Shown here piece after piece: positions 52,833-64,000 of a DNA stretch of 64,000 bases. The translations under genes were made by a program, and so were the position numbers. Source of the stretch: Phlebopus portentosus (taxonomy: Eukaryota > Basidiomycota > Agaricomycetes > Boletales > Boletinellaceae); NCBI GenBank assembly GCA_037892935.1, contig JAYXKI010000011.1, positions 930,001 through 994,000 of the forward strand, written 5' to 3'. The notes under the pieces were generated by a model. The model was not told where the DNA came from, did not search any database, and saw only the letters and a program-made list of their open reading frames with translations. Every line of letters starts with the position of its first letter. Positions within the stretch are counted from its first letter, which is position 1.

Positions 52833-54211
52833 ATGGCGTTCACGAATCCCTGGAGCGATCCCCGAAATCAGCATGTCCTCGGGTCCCCGTTCGAGCAACA
52901 CGGAGAGTCAGCAATATCATCCGTGCAATATGCTGAGACTGCTTCACAGGTGTGCAGCTATTTGTTCGAGCATCTCTTAGACGCCAATGCTGACTTGATT
53001 TGCAGCGCGTTAACCGAATCGGTCCTATCCGTACAATGGCGTCCGGTGAATTTCAAAGCCACTCGCGATCATCAGTGTCAAGTCTAAGCAGTGCGATGGG
53101 CACAGCCTCTCCGTCGCTGCAACGACCAAGGCCGTCACCGGACCATTCTTCTAGTTCATCCCCATCTAGTGATGGTTCAAATCAGTCACATCATCAACGC
53201 AAGCTCCCGTTGCAGTGGGATATGGGGTTATCGGGCGTGGGCGTCTCAAATCTTCATTCGACACACGCGCAGGATTTATTATCACCTGGGAATACCCAGG
53301 CTGCCCTACTTCTAGAAGGTCTTGACGTCAATCGTTCGCCTTACACTCCCTCCTCTACTTTATCGGACCTTCCAGAAGGTGCTGCCTCCGTGTTTGCCAT
53401 GTCCCACGCCGCCTACACTGCATCCCCTGTCGGTCGTTTCTACTCTACTCAACGCTCGTCATCAATGAATGGCATGGGCCAGTCGTCACCGACAATGACC
53501 TTTACCCCGTATCCACAATCCGCTCCTGCAGACCACATGGTATTCGGCAACCCAGGAATGACATTACATGGCACGCCTTCACCACCGGACTCCTTCGTTG
53601 CTCCGTCTTCATCGTCGCCATCAACGTCGGAAGTCGAGAGGCTCAGGCAGTATATTCGCGATCTGCAGAACCAGAACCAAGAATTAAGTTCCCGCGTGGA
53701 ACAGCTGCAAAGCGAAGTCAACGTGGCTCGGATTGAACAAGCTAGCAGACTAATGTCACCGGGAGAACCGCTCGCAAGTTCGAGTTATAACTTATCAAGC
53801 CGGCACATGGATGAGTCTTGGCGACGTCGCACGGATGCACGCGTTCGAAAGTTCTGCGCACCAAATAGGGCAGGAAATGCACTCTGTGCCTGGCACGACA
53901 CACGACGCGAACGACGCGCGTATCCCCCTCGTATGGCACCCGCGGGAACTTTGAATTGTGGCTGCACGGTTGATGAAGCGCTTTTCGAAGAGAGTCTTGC
54001 GCGTCATGGCGTCGGGAGCTATCTTCCCGGGGACAGCGTGCGCATGGACCCTGCATTACGGAACCCGCTATTACACTTACTCGAGACACGTTATGGGTAT
54101 CGTGATGGAGACTTTGAACGCGATCCATTAACAGGACAATGGCTTGAGAACGAAGGGCCTGAGCGCTGGGAGGCGGAACTTCAACGGGGCGCTGGAAAAG
54201 CTCATCGTTGA
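52833..54211 (+). CDS. conserved basidiomycete protein with short coiled coil
   Basis: The function is unknown. ATG at 52833 (MAFTNPWSDPRNQHV); one intron with donor GTGTGC after ACTGCTTCACAG and acceptor TTTGCAG near 53005; TGA at 54209-54211. The first about 230 residues are Ser/Pro-rich and probably disordered. A coiled coil follows (VERLRQYIRDLQNQNQELSS, then RVEQLQSEVNVARIEQ). The C-terminal about 120 residues are compact and, from memory, well conserved among Agaricomycetes: RTDARVRKFCAPNRAGNALC, AWHDTRRERRAYPPRMAP, LNCGCTVDEALFEESLARHG, VRMDPALRNPLLHLLETRYG and RDGDFERDPLTGQW. The Cys and His residues (C, C-x-W-H, C-G-C) could bind metal, but this is inference. A leucine-zipper regulator is another possibility. 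Confidence 0.8.
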
Positions 54212-55242
54212 ACTGACATGAGCCGGTCCGACTATCGGGCCATTTTGGCCATTGCTGTCAAGCCTGGAATGTCAACAAAATTTTCACGAAAGCGCTTCAT
54301 CCCTTCCATCCTTCGACGCCGTCATCAGCGCTCAACTATTTTTTTTTCACGTCTATGATATTTGCATTCTCTATAAATATTTATTTACCGCTAGACAGTA
54401 CTTCCTTCAGGACGTTCCTCCGCATGACTATCTTTATATACTCGTTTCTTTGCTCTCATATCCCCATTTCTCGCATGGAACCACTAATCAGACATCTGTT
54501 ATTTTTGTATCTCGCATGGTCATCATACATACATTGCTGTCATCACCATATACCCCCAGAACCACTGTCTCGCTAGTCCGACCTGTTTTGATACTGCTAT
54601 GTATATTGGAACTCTAATTACTGTACATCTGTACGGTGGTGATGCCAACTAATAAAATTTTCTTCATAATGCTTAAAATGTCAGTGCTTTTGCTCGCCAA
54701 TGATGGGCCATCCAGACCGTGCCTGCGGAAAGTGCAACTCCGGCGCACGGAATGTGAGCAAGGCATCAGATGGAAGCCGACTCCGTGGGCGGGAAGTTAC
54801 AGAGATTTTGATCCCGTCCGGTAGCGGAAGTACCTTAGGAGAAGAACTCGACCTGCTCGTGGCGCGTGGCAAATTTTGAAAGTTTCTTGAGAAAATCGCT
54901 TGGGAAGCGAAAGTGAATCTGGTAGGAAGATATCAGAATTGATGGTACGCCGAAACACCAACAGTTGCTTGGGACGGGAAGAGAAGGTTTCTGCACTTAC
55001 ACATCACGGGCTTAATGGCGTCGAGCTGACTCCCGGCGTGGGATTACCTCGCCACTGCAATCACTGTTGGTTCTCAGAAGATTGAGAAATAATCCACCAG
55101 GGCTTTCCTTCCGGAAGTATTCTGCGAATGAGGGTATGAGGACGGACGCCCAGCAGATGGGATTCGATGACGGTGTACAGAAAGGAAGCCGAATTATTTC
55201 AGCCGCGCCAGCGCGAATAGAACGATGCCCAGATTGAGTAGG
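54212..55242. other. intergenic
   Basis: About 1 kb between the conserved protein gene and the 3' end of the SOM1-like gene. The first 450 bp are pyrimidine-rich, as in a 3' UTR. No gene was recognised. Confidence 0.4.
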
Positions 55243-55660
55243 TTAGAAAAAGGGACCAGGAGGAACACTGATACTGAAGGCTCCATACACCTGTTCACGG
55301 AGCTCTACGTCTCCTGTTGATGGATCAAAAGAGATGCTGCGCGTAATCTCTACAGCAGGACTGCTCGGGCAACTAAAAAAGCGGAATTCAAATCAATAAG
55401 TATTCTTCTCAGATCACACAGTCATAAAATGTAGCGTGTTACGACCAAGACGGAGCCGTGAATTCCGCTGGAGACAGTCTTGAAGATGACAATTTTCAGG
55501 TTACTTACAGTCTAAATATCCGCGGAACAGGGAAGCAATGAATTTGAGGTTGGTTCCCTGAGTTTGTTTTTATTTCGCAGGAGTGCTGAAGAATTTCTAG
55601 AATCTGGCATTTTTCTTGGCCTTTGACTCCGGTTTTCTTGTCGGCAGTAGCAAGAGACAT
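55243..55660 (-). CDS. SOM1-like mitochondrial inner-membrane peptidase factor
   Basis: A 93-residue protein in two exons, 55660-55509 and 55372-55243, with a GT-AG intron of 136 bp; the exons sum to 282 nt in frame. The core CQILEILQHSC, then QIHCFPVPRIFRLC matches the Som1 pattern as I know it (C-x-L-x-E-x-LQ, C, then CxPxxRxFxxC). In yeast, Som1 assists the Imp1 subunit of the inner-membrane peptidase. Paired Cys residues suit an intermembrane-space protein imported by disulfide relay. An in-frame upstream ATG at 55678 would add six residues (MNKNQN). It is divergent from the S-adenosylhomocysteinase gene, with starts 227 bp apart, so they may share a promoter. The assignment rests on a short motif. 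Confidence 0.7.
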
Positions 55661-55886
55661 ATTTTGATTTTTGTTCATGTTAGAGGTGATGATGGTCAGA
55701 TATCGAAAGAGAAAAATTCAATTAAAAATGGCCGGGTAAACAATTGTCACCGTGGGAAAAGCGCGCACGCGTCTGGCGCATTGTTGTGAAGAAATCTTTT
55801 CGAAAGCGGCAGAGTCGCTCTCATCCTCCTTCCTTCCACCATCCCCTCTTTCTCCCCTTAAATCATCTTCCAAGTCGCCTCCGAAA

Positions 55887-57701
<1,815 letters not shown>

Positions 57702-58997
57702 GCGTATCGCTCTTCGGGCCTCAACGTGCCCTGACTGGCTACGCTGCCTATCTATTTCTATTCTGCTCACGCTGTAGCGGACCAGATGAGGGCTGTCAAC
57801 ACCCTCTAAACCTCGTTCTTTTTTCGATGTAGGGTCTCAACGCCCAGCTGGGGTGACCAGATGAAGCGTGGACTTTTGCAAGGCCTCTCGGCGTTGGTCC
57901 GAGCAAGGCTGAAGGGCTTCAACTTCCCTTTGTAGACTTGGCCACGATTTTTTGGATGGATTTGTAATGAATAGAAAAGCACGTAGCATGCGTTCCGATT
58001 GTAGATGTGAAAAAAAAAGATCAATTTTATGTAGAGAGAAAATATTCCATTTCGGATGATGTGACTGTTTACTGAACTGTCACGTGGATTCGAGTAACGA
58101 TGCTCCGCACAAGAAATTCAGTTCAATCTTTCCTTCTAAGTTCCAGCGCTCAATATCGTCGTCTCCCTAGGTACTTCCCACTCGGCTCGGGCTTTTTGTC
58201 TCTGATCAAAAGCAAGATCTCATGCTTTTGCCACCACAGCTCGAAAGAGAAACTCATGGCTAGTCCTTCCTCTAGGTCGAACGGCGTCGCCACGACGCGA
58301 TTCGGTCTGCGGGAACCGATTCTGTAACTCGTCTCAGCGCTACAGAAAAGCAAAATGAAATCTTGCATGCTTCCGTGTGGCGACTTGTGTCTATCTCGCC
58401 ACAGCTGGGGATGCTAAAATAAGTCGGAACTTGTTTGTGTTTCCGGCTGGCGGCGTTGTGATAATCATAGTTTCGAGACGTTACGCCGCATCTCCAAGAT
58501 TCGTCAAGATTTCGTATTTTATTTGAAAGATCAGGAGCTCCGTTTAGTACTACTACCACAGCCCATTTGGGCGCGGGTTTCAAGAGAGCACGCAACGTCT
58601 AAGCATCTATACGAAATTCTGAACCTTCATCTTAGTGGCTTTTCTTGACATTCTCAGATTCTGTGTCCTCGAGCCCAATCAGAAGTGTAACCCGAAAGTG
58701 CTTGGTAAACTGCTCCTGGTGTCGTGCTGTTTCTGGTTCCTTCTCTTTTATTTACTCCAGAAACTCTTGAATAACATGATGATCTCGGTGCACTTTACTG
58801 GTACTGGTCCGTGAACGTTCTCTCGGGGTGGTCCTCATCTGGAAATTCGGCTGAACCGGAGGAGGACGAGTTATCCGTTTCTAAATTTAAGTTCACTCCT
58901 TTAAAATCTTGACGACGGAAAAAATCTACAGGATTTCCGAGAATCATTTTCCTGCTCCAGTCTCTGAGTAGTCTGAACACCCATCGAGACGCTTAAG
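57702..58997. other. intergenic
   Basis: 1.3 kb holding the S-adenosylhomocysteinase 3' region and the PLAC8 gene's upstream region. No gene, repeat or RNA was recognised. Confidence 0.4.
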
Positions 58998-59567
58998 ATG
59001 AACACTCAGCCGGCTCCTCGGAAAGAGATGAACTACAATGACTTGCCAGAGCGCATGGATAAGAGATGGGTTCAGGATGACCTTGTCTGTTCCAGCAACA
59101 ACTGCGATTGTTCAGGCACATGTGAGTCCCCATTCGTCCCTCTCTTTTACAATGTTTACAAGCGTGACTGTGTTTTTCTGCTCAGGCTGGCTCTCTTGGT
59201 GTTGCTCTCCATGTTTGCTGCAGCGTAACTACAACCGCAACAAGTACCTAGCTGAGAACGACCAGGACGCGGATATCGACTCGAAGTACGGCTGGTGCTG
59301 TGCATTCCAGTGCTGCCTTACAGGCTGGGCGCACTACGTCCTACCTGTACGTCCTTGATACTTCCTGTCTTTCGGCAAAGCCGACTCTTTCGATGCTTGT
59401 CCTTGATCTAGACTGTCGTTCGCGGGAAAATTCGAGGTCATCGTCACATAAGCGGCGACCCTTTGCGTGACTGTTGCGCGACGGCGTGCTGCCTACCCTG
59501 TTCACTCATCCAAGAGGCACATGAGACGGAGTCTGAGTTGAAGGAGAGACATAGAGCCAATAACTGA
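58998..59567 (+). CDS. PLAC8-family Cys-rich protein
   Basis: Three exons, 58998-59121, 59186-59346 and 59412-59567, give 441 nt (146 aa) in frame. The Cys pattern is typical of PLAC8 proteins: a CxC start (NNCDCSGTCW), CCSPC in place of the usual CxxC, WCCAFQCCLTGWAHYVLP as the middle segment, and RDCCATACCLPCSLIQEAHE at the C-terminus, matching the conserved DCCxxxxCxxCxxxQExxE end. Relatives include plant cadmium-resistance and cell-number-regulator proteins and fungal DUF614 proteins, mostly small plasma-membrane proteins linked to metal or Ca2+ handling. The present role is unknown. It converges on the NmrA-like gene, with ends 292 bp apart. Confidence 0.88.
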
Positions 59568-59859
59568 TACCCGAATGAGTAATTGCACCGTATTTGCTTG
59601 AAATGATCGTTTGACAGCTACAATACAATGTTTCGAGTTCTTCGACAAAAGATTTGATGACACGCCCTTCTTCCGAAGTTCTTTCCAATACTTAGTGATC
59701 TCTTGGATAAATCTTCGTCGTTTTCCTTATTTCCCTGGTAACTTCTCCATGCTGTATCGTGGATGAGCAGAAAAGTTGAGATTATATACGACATTCTATC
59801 TGGTACAGACCTAAACATCTACACGGCTCTTCTGTTGGAGAACAATGTACTCTGGCGAT

Positions 59860-60960
59860 TCAATTTGAATAATACTCCTTCACAAAATCTTCCATAGTCC
59901 TCAGTTCCTTTCCTATATCTGGATAGAGCTCCCTAGCATCCAGCGCCCCACCATACTCTTTTTCTTTGCGTTCTCGACTGTATTATCGCCTCGAATCCAG
60001 ATGCTGTATTATAGTCACAAACGATTCTCTCCAAGCCGCTTCCATCCTTCAGTATCTTCTCCATTTCATCGGCGCTTATATGCTCGATGTTAACTTTGCG
60101 TCCAGATACCCGCTCAGCAAGGGCGATGGTCTCATTCAGCGTGAATTCTTCGGTCCAACAGAAGACATACTGATTCAAAGTTCGGTCGTCTGCAATGATG
60201 CGCGCGACGAATTTGCCAATATCGCGTTTGTCGGTTAAGGCACATTTGACGTCTCCAGAACCGATGTAGGACGTCGAGACTCTCCTGATGATCGGCTGAG
60301 GGAATTTAGGTCCCAAAGGGAACAGTAACCTGCATCCTGTGTTAAGATGATACAGCAGAGAGTAAGCCATGTTCGGCAAGACAAATAGGAAGCGGTAACA
60401 CTGACCACCAGCCAACATCAATGAAGGTGAAGTCGATTCCGATCTCCTTGACATAGTCATGAATGGCAAGTTTCTGAAGTTAAGCAGAATTATCACGTCA
60501 GAGATATGACCTTTGCTACGACCGAAGAGAATCACCTGGTCATGGAACGACCTGACGCCACGGACGCAGGCAGTCGCCCAGTCATCGGGAACAAATCGCT
60601 TGACATCAGCTTTCTTGCAAGCATCTGCGAGTAGCTTCTGACCCGGTATCGCTGTGAAGTAAACCGCTGAGATGACTGTGTCCACGCCCTTGAGCTGTTC
60701 CGCAATCTGATCAACGGTCCAGTGATCGAGGTCAATGATTCGAATCTCGACGCCGCGAGACTTGAAAGCTTTGGCTTCAGGTTTTTCTGCGGATGAGGGA
60801 CGGACTCCAGCTATTACAGCCTAAATGATATTGAGCAAAATAGCACGGTTAGAGGCAAGTGTTTGATACTCACGAAGTTACCGCTTTCCAGCAGTCCATC
60901 GACGATGGATGATCCGGTTGCGCCTGTGGCACCAATGACGAGTACAGACTGTTTAACCAT
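59860..60960 (-). CDS. NmrA-like NAD(P)-binding reductase, copy A (C-terminal frameshifts)
   Basis: An atypical short-chain/NmrA family Rossmann protein, related to isoflavone-reductase-like enzymes or redox sensors. ATG at 60960. MVKQSVLVIGATGATGSSIV carries the GxxGxxG dinucleotide motif, followed by a donor after GNF. The next exon runs VIAGVRPSSAEKPEAKAFK to LADACKKADVKRFVPDDWA. Then come KLAIHDYVKEIGIDFTFIDVGWW and the C-terminal domain with GSGDVKCALTDKRDIGKFVA and LNQYVFCWTEEFTLNE. Near 60008-60013 and 59959-59963 two one-base deletions relative to copy B shift the frame. The intended end is DFVKEYYSN with TGA at 59860-59862; without correction translation ends early at about 59936. 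Whether these are real mutations or consensus errors is open. The substrate is unknown. It is tandem with copy B. Confidence 0.85.
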
Positions 60961-60997
60961 GGTTTCGAAGGATGTTCAAGGCTCTAAGACTAGGCAC

Positions 60998-61140
60998 TGA
61001 AAGAAGCGAATGCCTTTATACATGTCTAGTTTTGCATGACACTCCAGTTATTACACCAGCTTATGCATGAAAGAAGAGCACGTCTTTATTCATATAGTTT
61101 TTTTATGACACTCTAGCTATTACACCAGCTTATTCAGCAT
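60998..61140 (-). repeat. two promoter repeat units upstream of NmrA copy A
   Basis: Two adjacent units of about 70 bp (60998-61067 and 61068-61140), each starting TGAAAGAAG and containing CTTTAT, then ATGACACTC, AGTTATTACACCAGCTTAT or close variants. A third copy of the second part lies at 62491-62548, upstream of NmrA copy B. Position and repetition suggest a shared upstream control block, but this is inference. Confidence 0.65.
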
Positions 61141-61333
61141 CGTCCTGATGAATAAGAAACTGGACGGAGTAATCCGGTTGACAAGGAAAAAAAAAACCTG
61201 CTTTCACCAAGCCTTTCTACCTGCGATTTCGTGTTAGGATGCCTTGTGTTGTCGAAATCATTGACCTAGTGATTCATGCACATTGATGATGACTGATACT
61301 ACAAACATTAATGATGACAACATGCTCTGATGT
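61141..61333. other. spacer between NmrA copies
   Basis: Short intergenic spacer containing the 3' flank of copy B. Nothing else was recognised. Confidence 0.4.
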
Positions 61334-62441
61334 TTATTTCGAATAGAACTCTTTCGCAAAATCTTCTATCGTTTTGAGCTCCTTTCCTATGTCCGGATAA
61401 AGCTCCCTAGCATCCAGAGCCCCACCATACTCCTCCTTCTTCGCATTCTCGACTGTATTATCACCGAGAACCCACAGGCTGTATACATATTCAGTAGCGG
61501 TCCGGTCTTTATCGCTCGAATCCTTGACTAATTTCGCCATTTCATCAGCACTGATGTTCTCGATATCAATCTTGCTTCCAGATATGCGTTCAGCAAGGGC
61601 GATGGTTTCGTTCAGTGTGACTTCTTGAGACCAGCAGAAGACATATTGATTCAAAGTGCGATCGTCCGCGATGATGCGTGCGACGAATTTGCCGATATCG
61701 CGATTGTCGGTAACGGCACATTTGACGTTTCCTGAACCAATGCGGGATGTCATTGCTTTCTTCATAACAGGCAGAGGGAACTTAATGTCTATAAGAGGAG
61801 GAGTTAGCTGCATCCTAGTTGGCAAGATACAGCTAAGTGAGTTATGCTACTCTTGGCAAATGGTAGACGATACTGACCACCAGCCGATGTCGATAAAAGT
61901 GTAGCTAATTCCAATCTCCTTGACGTAGTCTCGAATAGCAAGTTTCTGAGATAAAGCAAGAATCACTATTCTAGAACTCCACCATTCACAATTATCAAAG
62001 AGAATCACCTGGTCGTAGAGCTGTCTCACGCCACGGACGCAGACAGTAGCCCAATCATCAGGGACGAATCGCTTGACGCCTGCCTTCTTGCAGGCATCAA
62101 CGAGCAATTTCTGACGAGGTATTTCTGCGAAAAAATGGTCGAAATGACTGTGTCTACGCCCTTAAGCGATTCCGCAATCTGGTCAACAATCCAGTTCTCC
62201 AAATCGATGATTCGAATCTCGACGCCGCGAGCTTTGAGAGCCTCGACTTGAGGTTTCGTTGCAGGTGAAGGACGGGTTCCAGCTATGACGACCTAAATAA
62301 TTTGACGTGAGCAAATGCTATTGAGACCAGTTGAGACGCGTGATTGATATTCACAAAGCTGCCATTTTCCAGCAGTCCAGTGACGATGGATGATCCAGTT
62401 ACGCCGGTTGCGCCGATGACGATAACAGACTGCTTTGCCAT
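61334..62441 (-). CDS. NmrA-like NAD(P)-binding reductase, copy B (one apparent frameshift)
   Basis: Tandem paralogue of copy A. ATG at 62441: MAKQSVIVIGATGVTGSSIV with the dinucleotide motif, then an intron after GSF. The second exon runs VIAGTRPSPATKPQVEALKA to VDTVIS, where the frame shifts at an A run (62130-62135; one base short). It resumes as IPRQKLLVDACKKAGVKRFV through the PDDWATVCVRGVRQ block. KLAIRDYVKEIGISYTFIDI follows, then the last exon with GSGNVKCAVTDNRDIGKFVA, QYVFCWSQEVTLNETIALAE, SLWVLGDNTVENAKKEEYGG and ARELYPDIGKELKTIEDFAK, with a stop at 61334. Apart from the homopolymer the gene looks intact, so I expect it to be functional. The family ranges from redox-sensing regulators to reductases, and I cannot choose between them. 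Confidence 0.88.
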
Positions 62442-62490
62442 GCAGAGGTTATTCAAAGGTGCCAAGGATATCTTGAAATATTGTCCATCT

Positions 62491-62548
62491 ATTATATACA
62501 GCACTTGTTTCGTATGACACCCAGTTATTTACGCCAGCTTACTCAGCA
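62491..62548 (-). repeat. promoter repeat unit upstream of NmrA copy B
   Basis: Contains ATGACACCCAGTTATTTACG then CCAGCTTACTCAGCA, matching the repeat units upstream of copy A (ATGACACTCTAGCTATTACA then CCAGCTTATTCAGCA). It lies 50-107 bp before the copy B start codon. Confidence 0.65.
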
Positions 62549-63143
62549 CTTGGGAAACCGTACGTAAGCATCCCGTTGTTCGTTCGGCAACTTTACAGTC
62601 GAACCCTGAGACACGAACTGAAACGCGCCAAAGTAGTACGTATAAGTTACCTTTTGGCTCGACTGGTCCAAGACAGGGCGCTCCCCCATGAATACTTTAT
62701 GGTTTCAACTCAAACAAGACATTCTCCTATGGCAGGATACAAGAGTGTTCTGCTGCCAAAATGACGTTCCTACATCATACGCCGTTGAGTATGAGTATCG
62801 TCTCGTTCACCATTTATCTATCTAGCCCAGAACTGTATCCGGGCACCAGAATGATGCCAGAGCGGAAGATTGAAGACAGCGAGCAGTCAGCTATCTCTAA
62901 AAGGACACAAACCGGCACGTGATCGTGAAGATATCCCGGGCCGGATGACACTTTTTCACAACTCGGAGCGTTCATTTTGTCCTTCCGGAATGACGCTCAA
63001 CAACAGACTCGTAGTTCGGGTACTTTCTAGTTTCCGAAGAAACGTATGGATAGAGCGTATGTTCAGCATGGTTACTATGCAATCTCATATGTGAGGCACT
63101 AAATAACATTCTCTATTCAAATACATGTAAGTACTGATTTTAT
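62549..63143. other. intergenic
   Basis: About 600 bp between NmrA copy B and the dehydrogenase 3' end. No feature was recognised. Confidence 0.4.
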
Positions 63144-64000
63144 CTAGGCAAGGTCCTTCAGGACATAGCGAACGGACTTTGTTCTCAACTACACCCTTGA
63201 CTGCCTTGGAGACGTCTTTCATCGGAAGCTCTTCGATCCATGGCTTTATGCCTTCCTGGCAGCGAGCTCCAACATCATTGTTACCTCCTTCTTCGAGCCA
63301 ATCTTTGATCCTCCAAAGCAACCGTTGAATATCAGCGAGAAAGGACTGACGCTCTGAATTGGTTCGTCCGGAGCACCGACACAGATGAACTTGCCGTGCA
63401 TGTCAAGCATCCTAGACAGATGAAAGATCTCAGCGACTCAACTTTCTTCACGGAAAATCGAGCCACGAACGAGAGATATTCCGAAAGCTTGATCCCTTCT
63501 GAAACGTTTACAGTAGAAACAATCAGGTCCAGCCCTCTTTGGTGCTGCTCTTGAAAGCCTGCTTCCGTCACAACAATATGGTCTGCCCCCATCTTCTTGA
63601 TGTCCGCTTCCTCATGGCGTGAATGTGTGAACGCGTAGACTTCAGCACCAAGGGCCTTTGCGAACATGATCGCATAGTGTCCAAGTCTGCCGATCCCAAT
63701 GACACCAACGCGCTTGCCAGGTCCGGCACCATTGCGCACGATTGGAGAGAAAACAGTGAGTCCACCGCACATCATCGAGCATGCCTCGGCGTTAGTCAGT
63801 CCCGCAGGAATTGGGAATACGAATTGTTCCTTGGCAATAATCCCGGTGGAGTATCCACCCTGGGTGCGCACGCCGTTTGGGTACCTGTCAGCCTACATAC
63901 ATACTTCAAGTCAGTCCGGACATGACAAAGAAAATAGGAGCTGGGAAACATACATAGGTGTTGATTGACTTTGCGCAGTACTGTTCATTGTCGCTCGAGC
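63144..64000 (-). CDS. zinc-type NADP alcohol dehydrogenase, partial
   Basis: The C-terminal part of a medium-chain dehydrogenase of the cinnamyl-alcohol/ADH6-7 type; the start and the catalytic zinc ligands lie beyond 64000. Exons read DNEQYCAKSINTY, then ADRYPNGVRTQGGYSTGII, IPAGLTNAEACSMMCGGLTV, the Rossmann motif VGVIGIGRLGHYAIMFAKAL, and HSRHEEADIKKMGADHIVVT. A last exon begins MLDMHGKFICVGAPDEPIQ. The downstream frame breaks after GSKKEVTMMLELAARK (GG run 63251-63252, one base short) and again near 63166-63172. Correction gives IKPWIEELPMKDVSKAVKGV and an end RYVLKDLA with TAG at 63144-63146. GIGRLGH for the usual GIGGLGH is a small variant. The family reduces a range of aldehydes with NADPH. 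Confidence 0.9.

Overview
The window is nuclear DNA of a filamentous basidiomycete, most likely an Agaricomycete. Genes are split by many short GT-AG introns of about 48-60 bp. The gene set is typical of mushroom-forming fungi: an F-box/LRR-type protein, a DUF6533-type membrane protein, several NmrA-like reductases, a large divergent G-alpha protein, and ATP-citrate lyase as one long chain. There is no sign of bacterial, viral or organellar sequence, no rRNA, no complete tRNA and no CRISPR array.

Layout, left to right. 1.3-3.0 kb: Ser/Pro-rich basidiomycete protein (+). 3.2-6.7 kb: RECQ1-type DNA helicase (-), 17 exons including a 6-nt microexon. 7.1-7.6 kb: small unknown gene (-). 8.1-10.0 kb: F-box-type protein (+). 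11.8-14.9 kb: tRNA ligase TRL1 (-). 15.3-17.6 kb: ATG18 PROPPIN (-). 18.4-19.0 kb: hAT-like MITE with a perfect 8-bp target duplication. 19.6-21.4 kb: DUF6533-like membrane protein (+). 23.3-24.4 kb: broken NmrA-like gene (+). 25.7-27.8 kb: aspartokinase HOM3 (-). 28.6-30.8 kb: a tandemly duplicated small basic gene (+). 33.7-37.0 kb: divergent G-alpha subunit (+). 43.3-47.4 kb: ATP-citrate lyase (+). 52.8-54.2 kb: conserved basidiomycete protein (+). 55.2-55.7 kb: short SOM1-like gene (-). 55.9-57.7 kb: S-adenosylhomocysteinase (+). 59.0-59.6 kb: PLAC8-family protein (+). 59.9-62.4 kb: two tandem NmrA-like genes (-). 63.1-64.0 kb: 3' end of a zinc alcohol dehydrogenase (-) that runs off the window.

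The genes are mostly unrelated housekeeping and signalling functions: DNA repair, tRNA splicing/HAC1-type RNA ligation, autophagy, the entry step to Thr/Met/Ile synthesis, cytosolic acetyl-CoA, and the methyl cycle. Aspartokinase and S-adenosylhomocysteinase both bear on methionine metabolism, but their co-location looks incidental. The NmrA-like genes and the dehydrogenase at the right end form a loose reductase cluster. I found no convincing new multi-gene system.

The most useful observations are these: (1) many one-base frameshifts, mostly in short homopolymers, in conserved genes that should be intact, so the consensus sequence probably contains indel errors; (2) the GTATACG-rich MITE family; (3) a fully resolved RecQ gene model with a microexon, a GC-AG intron, upstream MCB boxes and a C-terminal SUMO-interaction-like motif; (4) a G-alpha with Ser in place of the switch II Gln; (5) the duplicated small gene, one copy of which has lost its start codon; and (6) repeated promoter blocks upstream of the NmrA genes.
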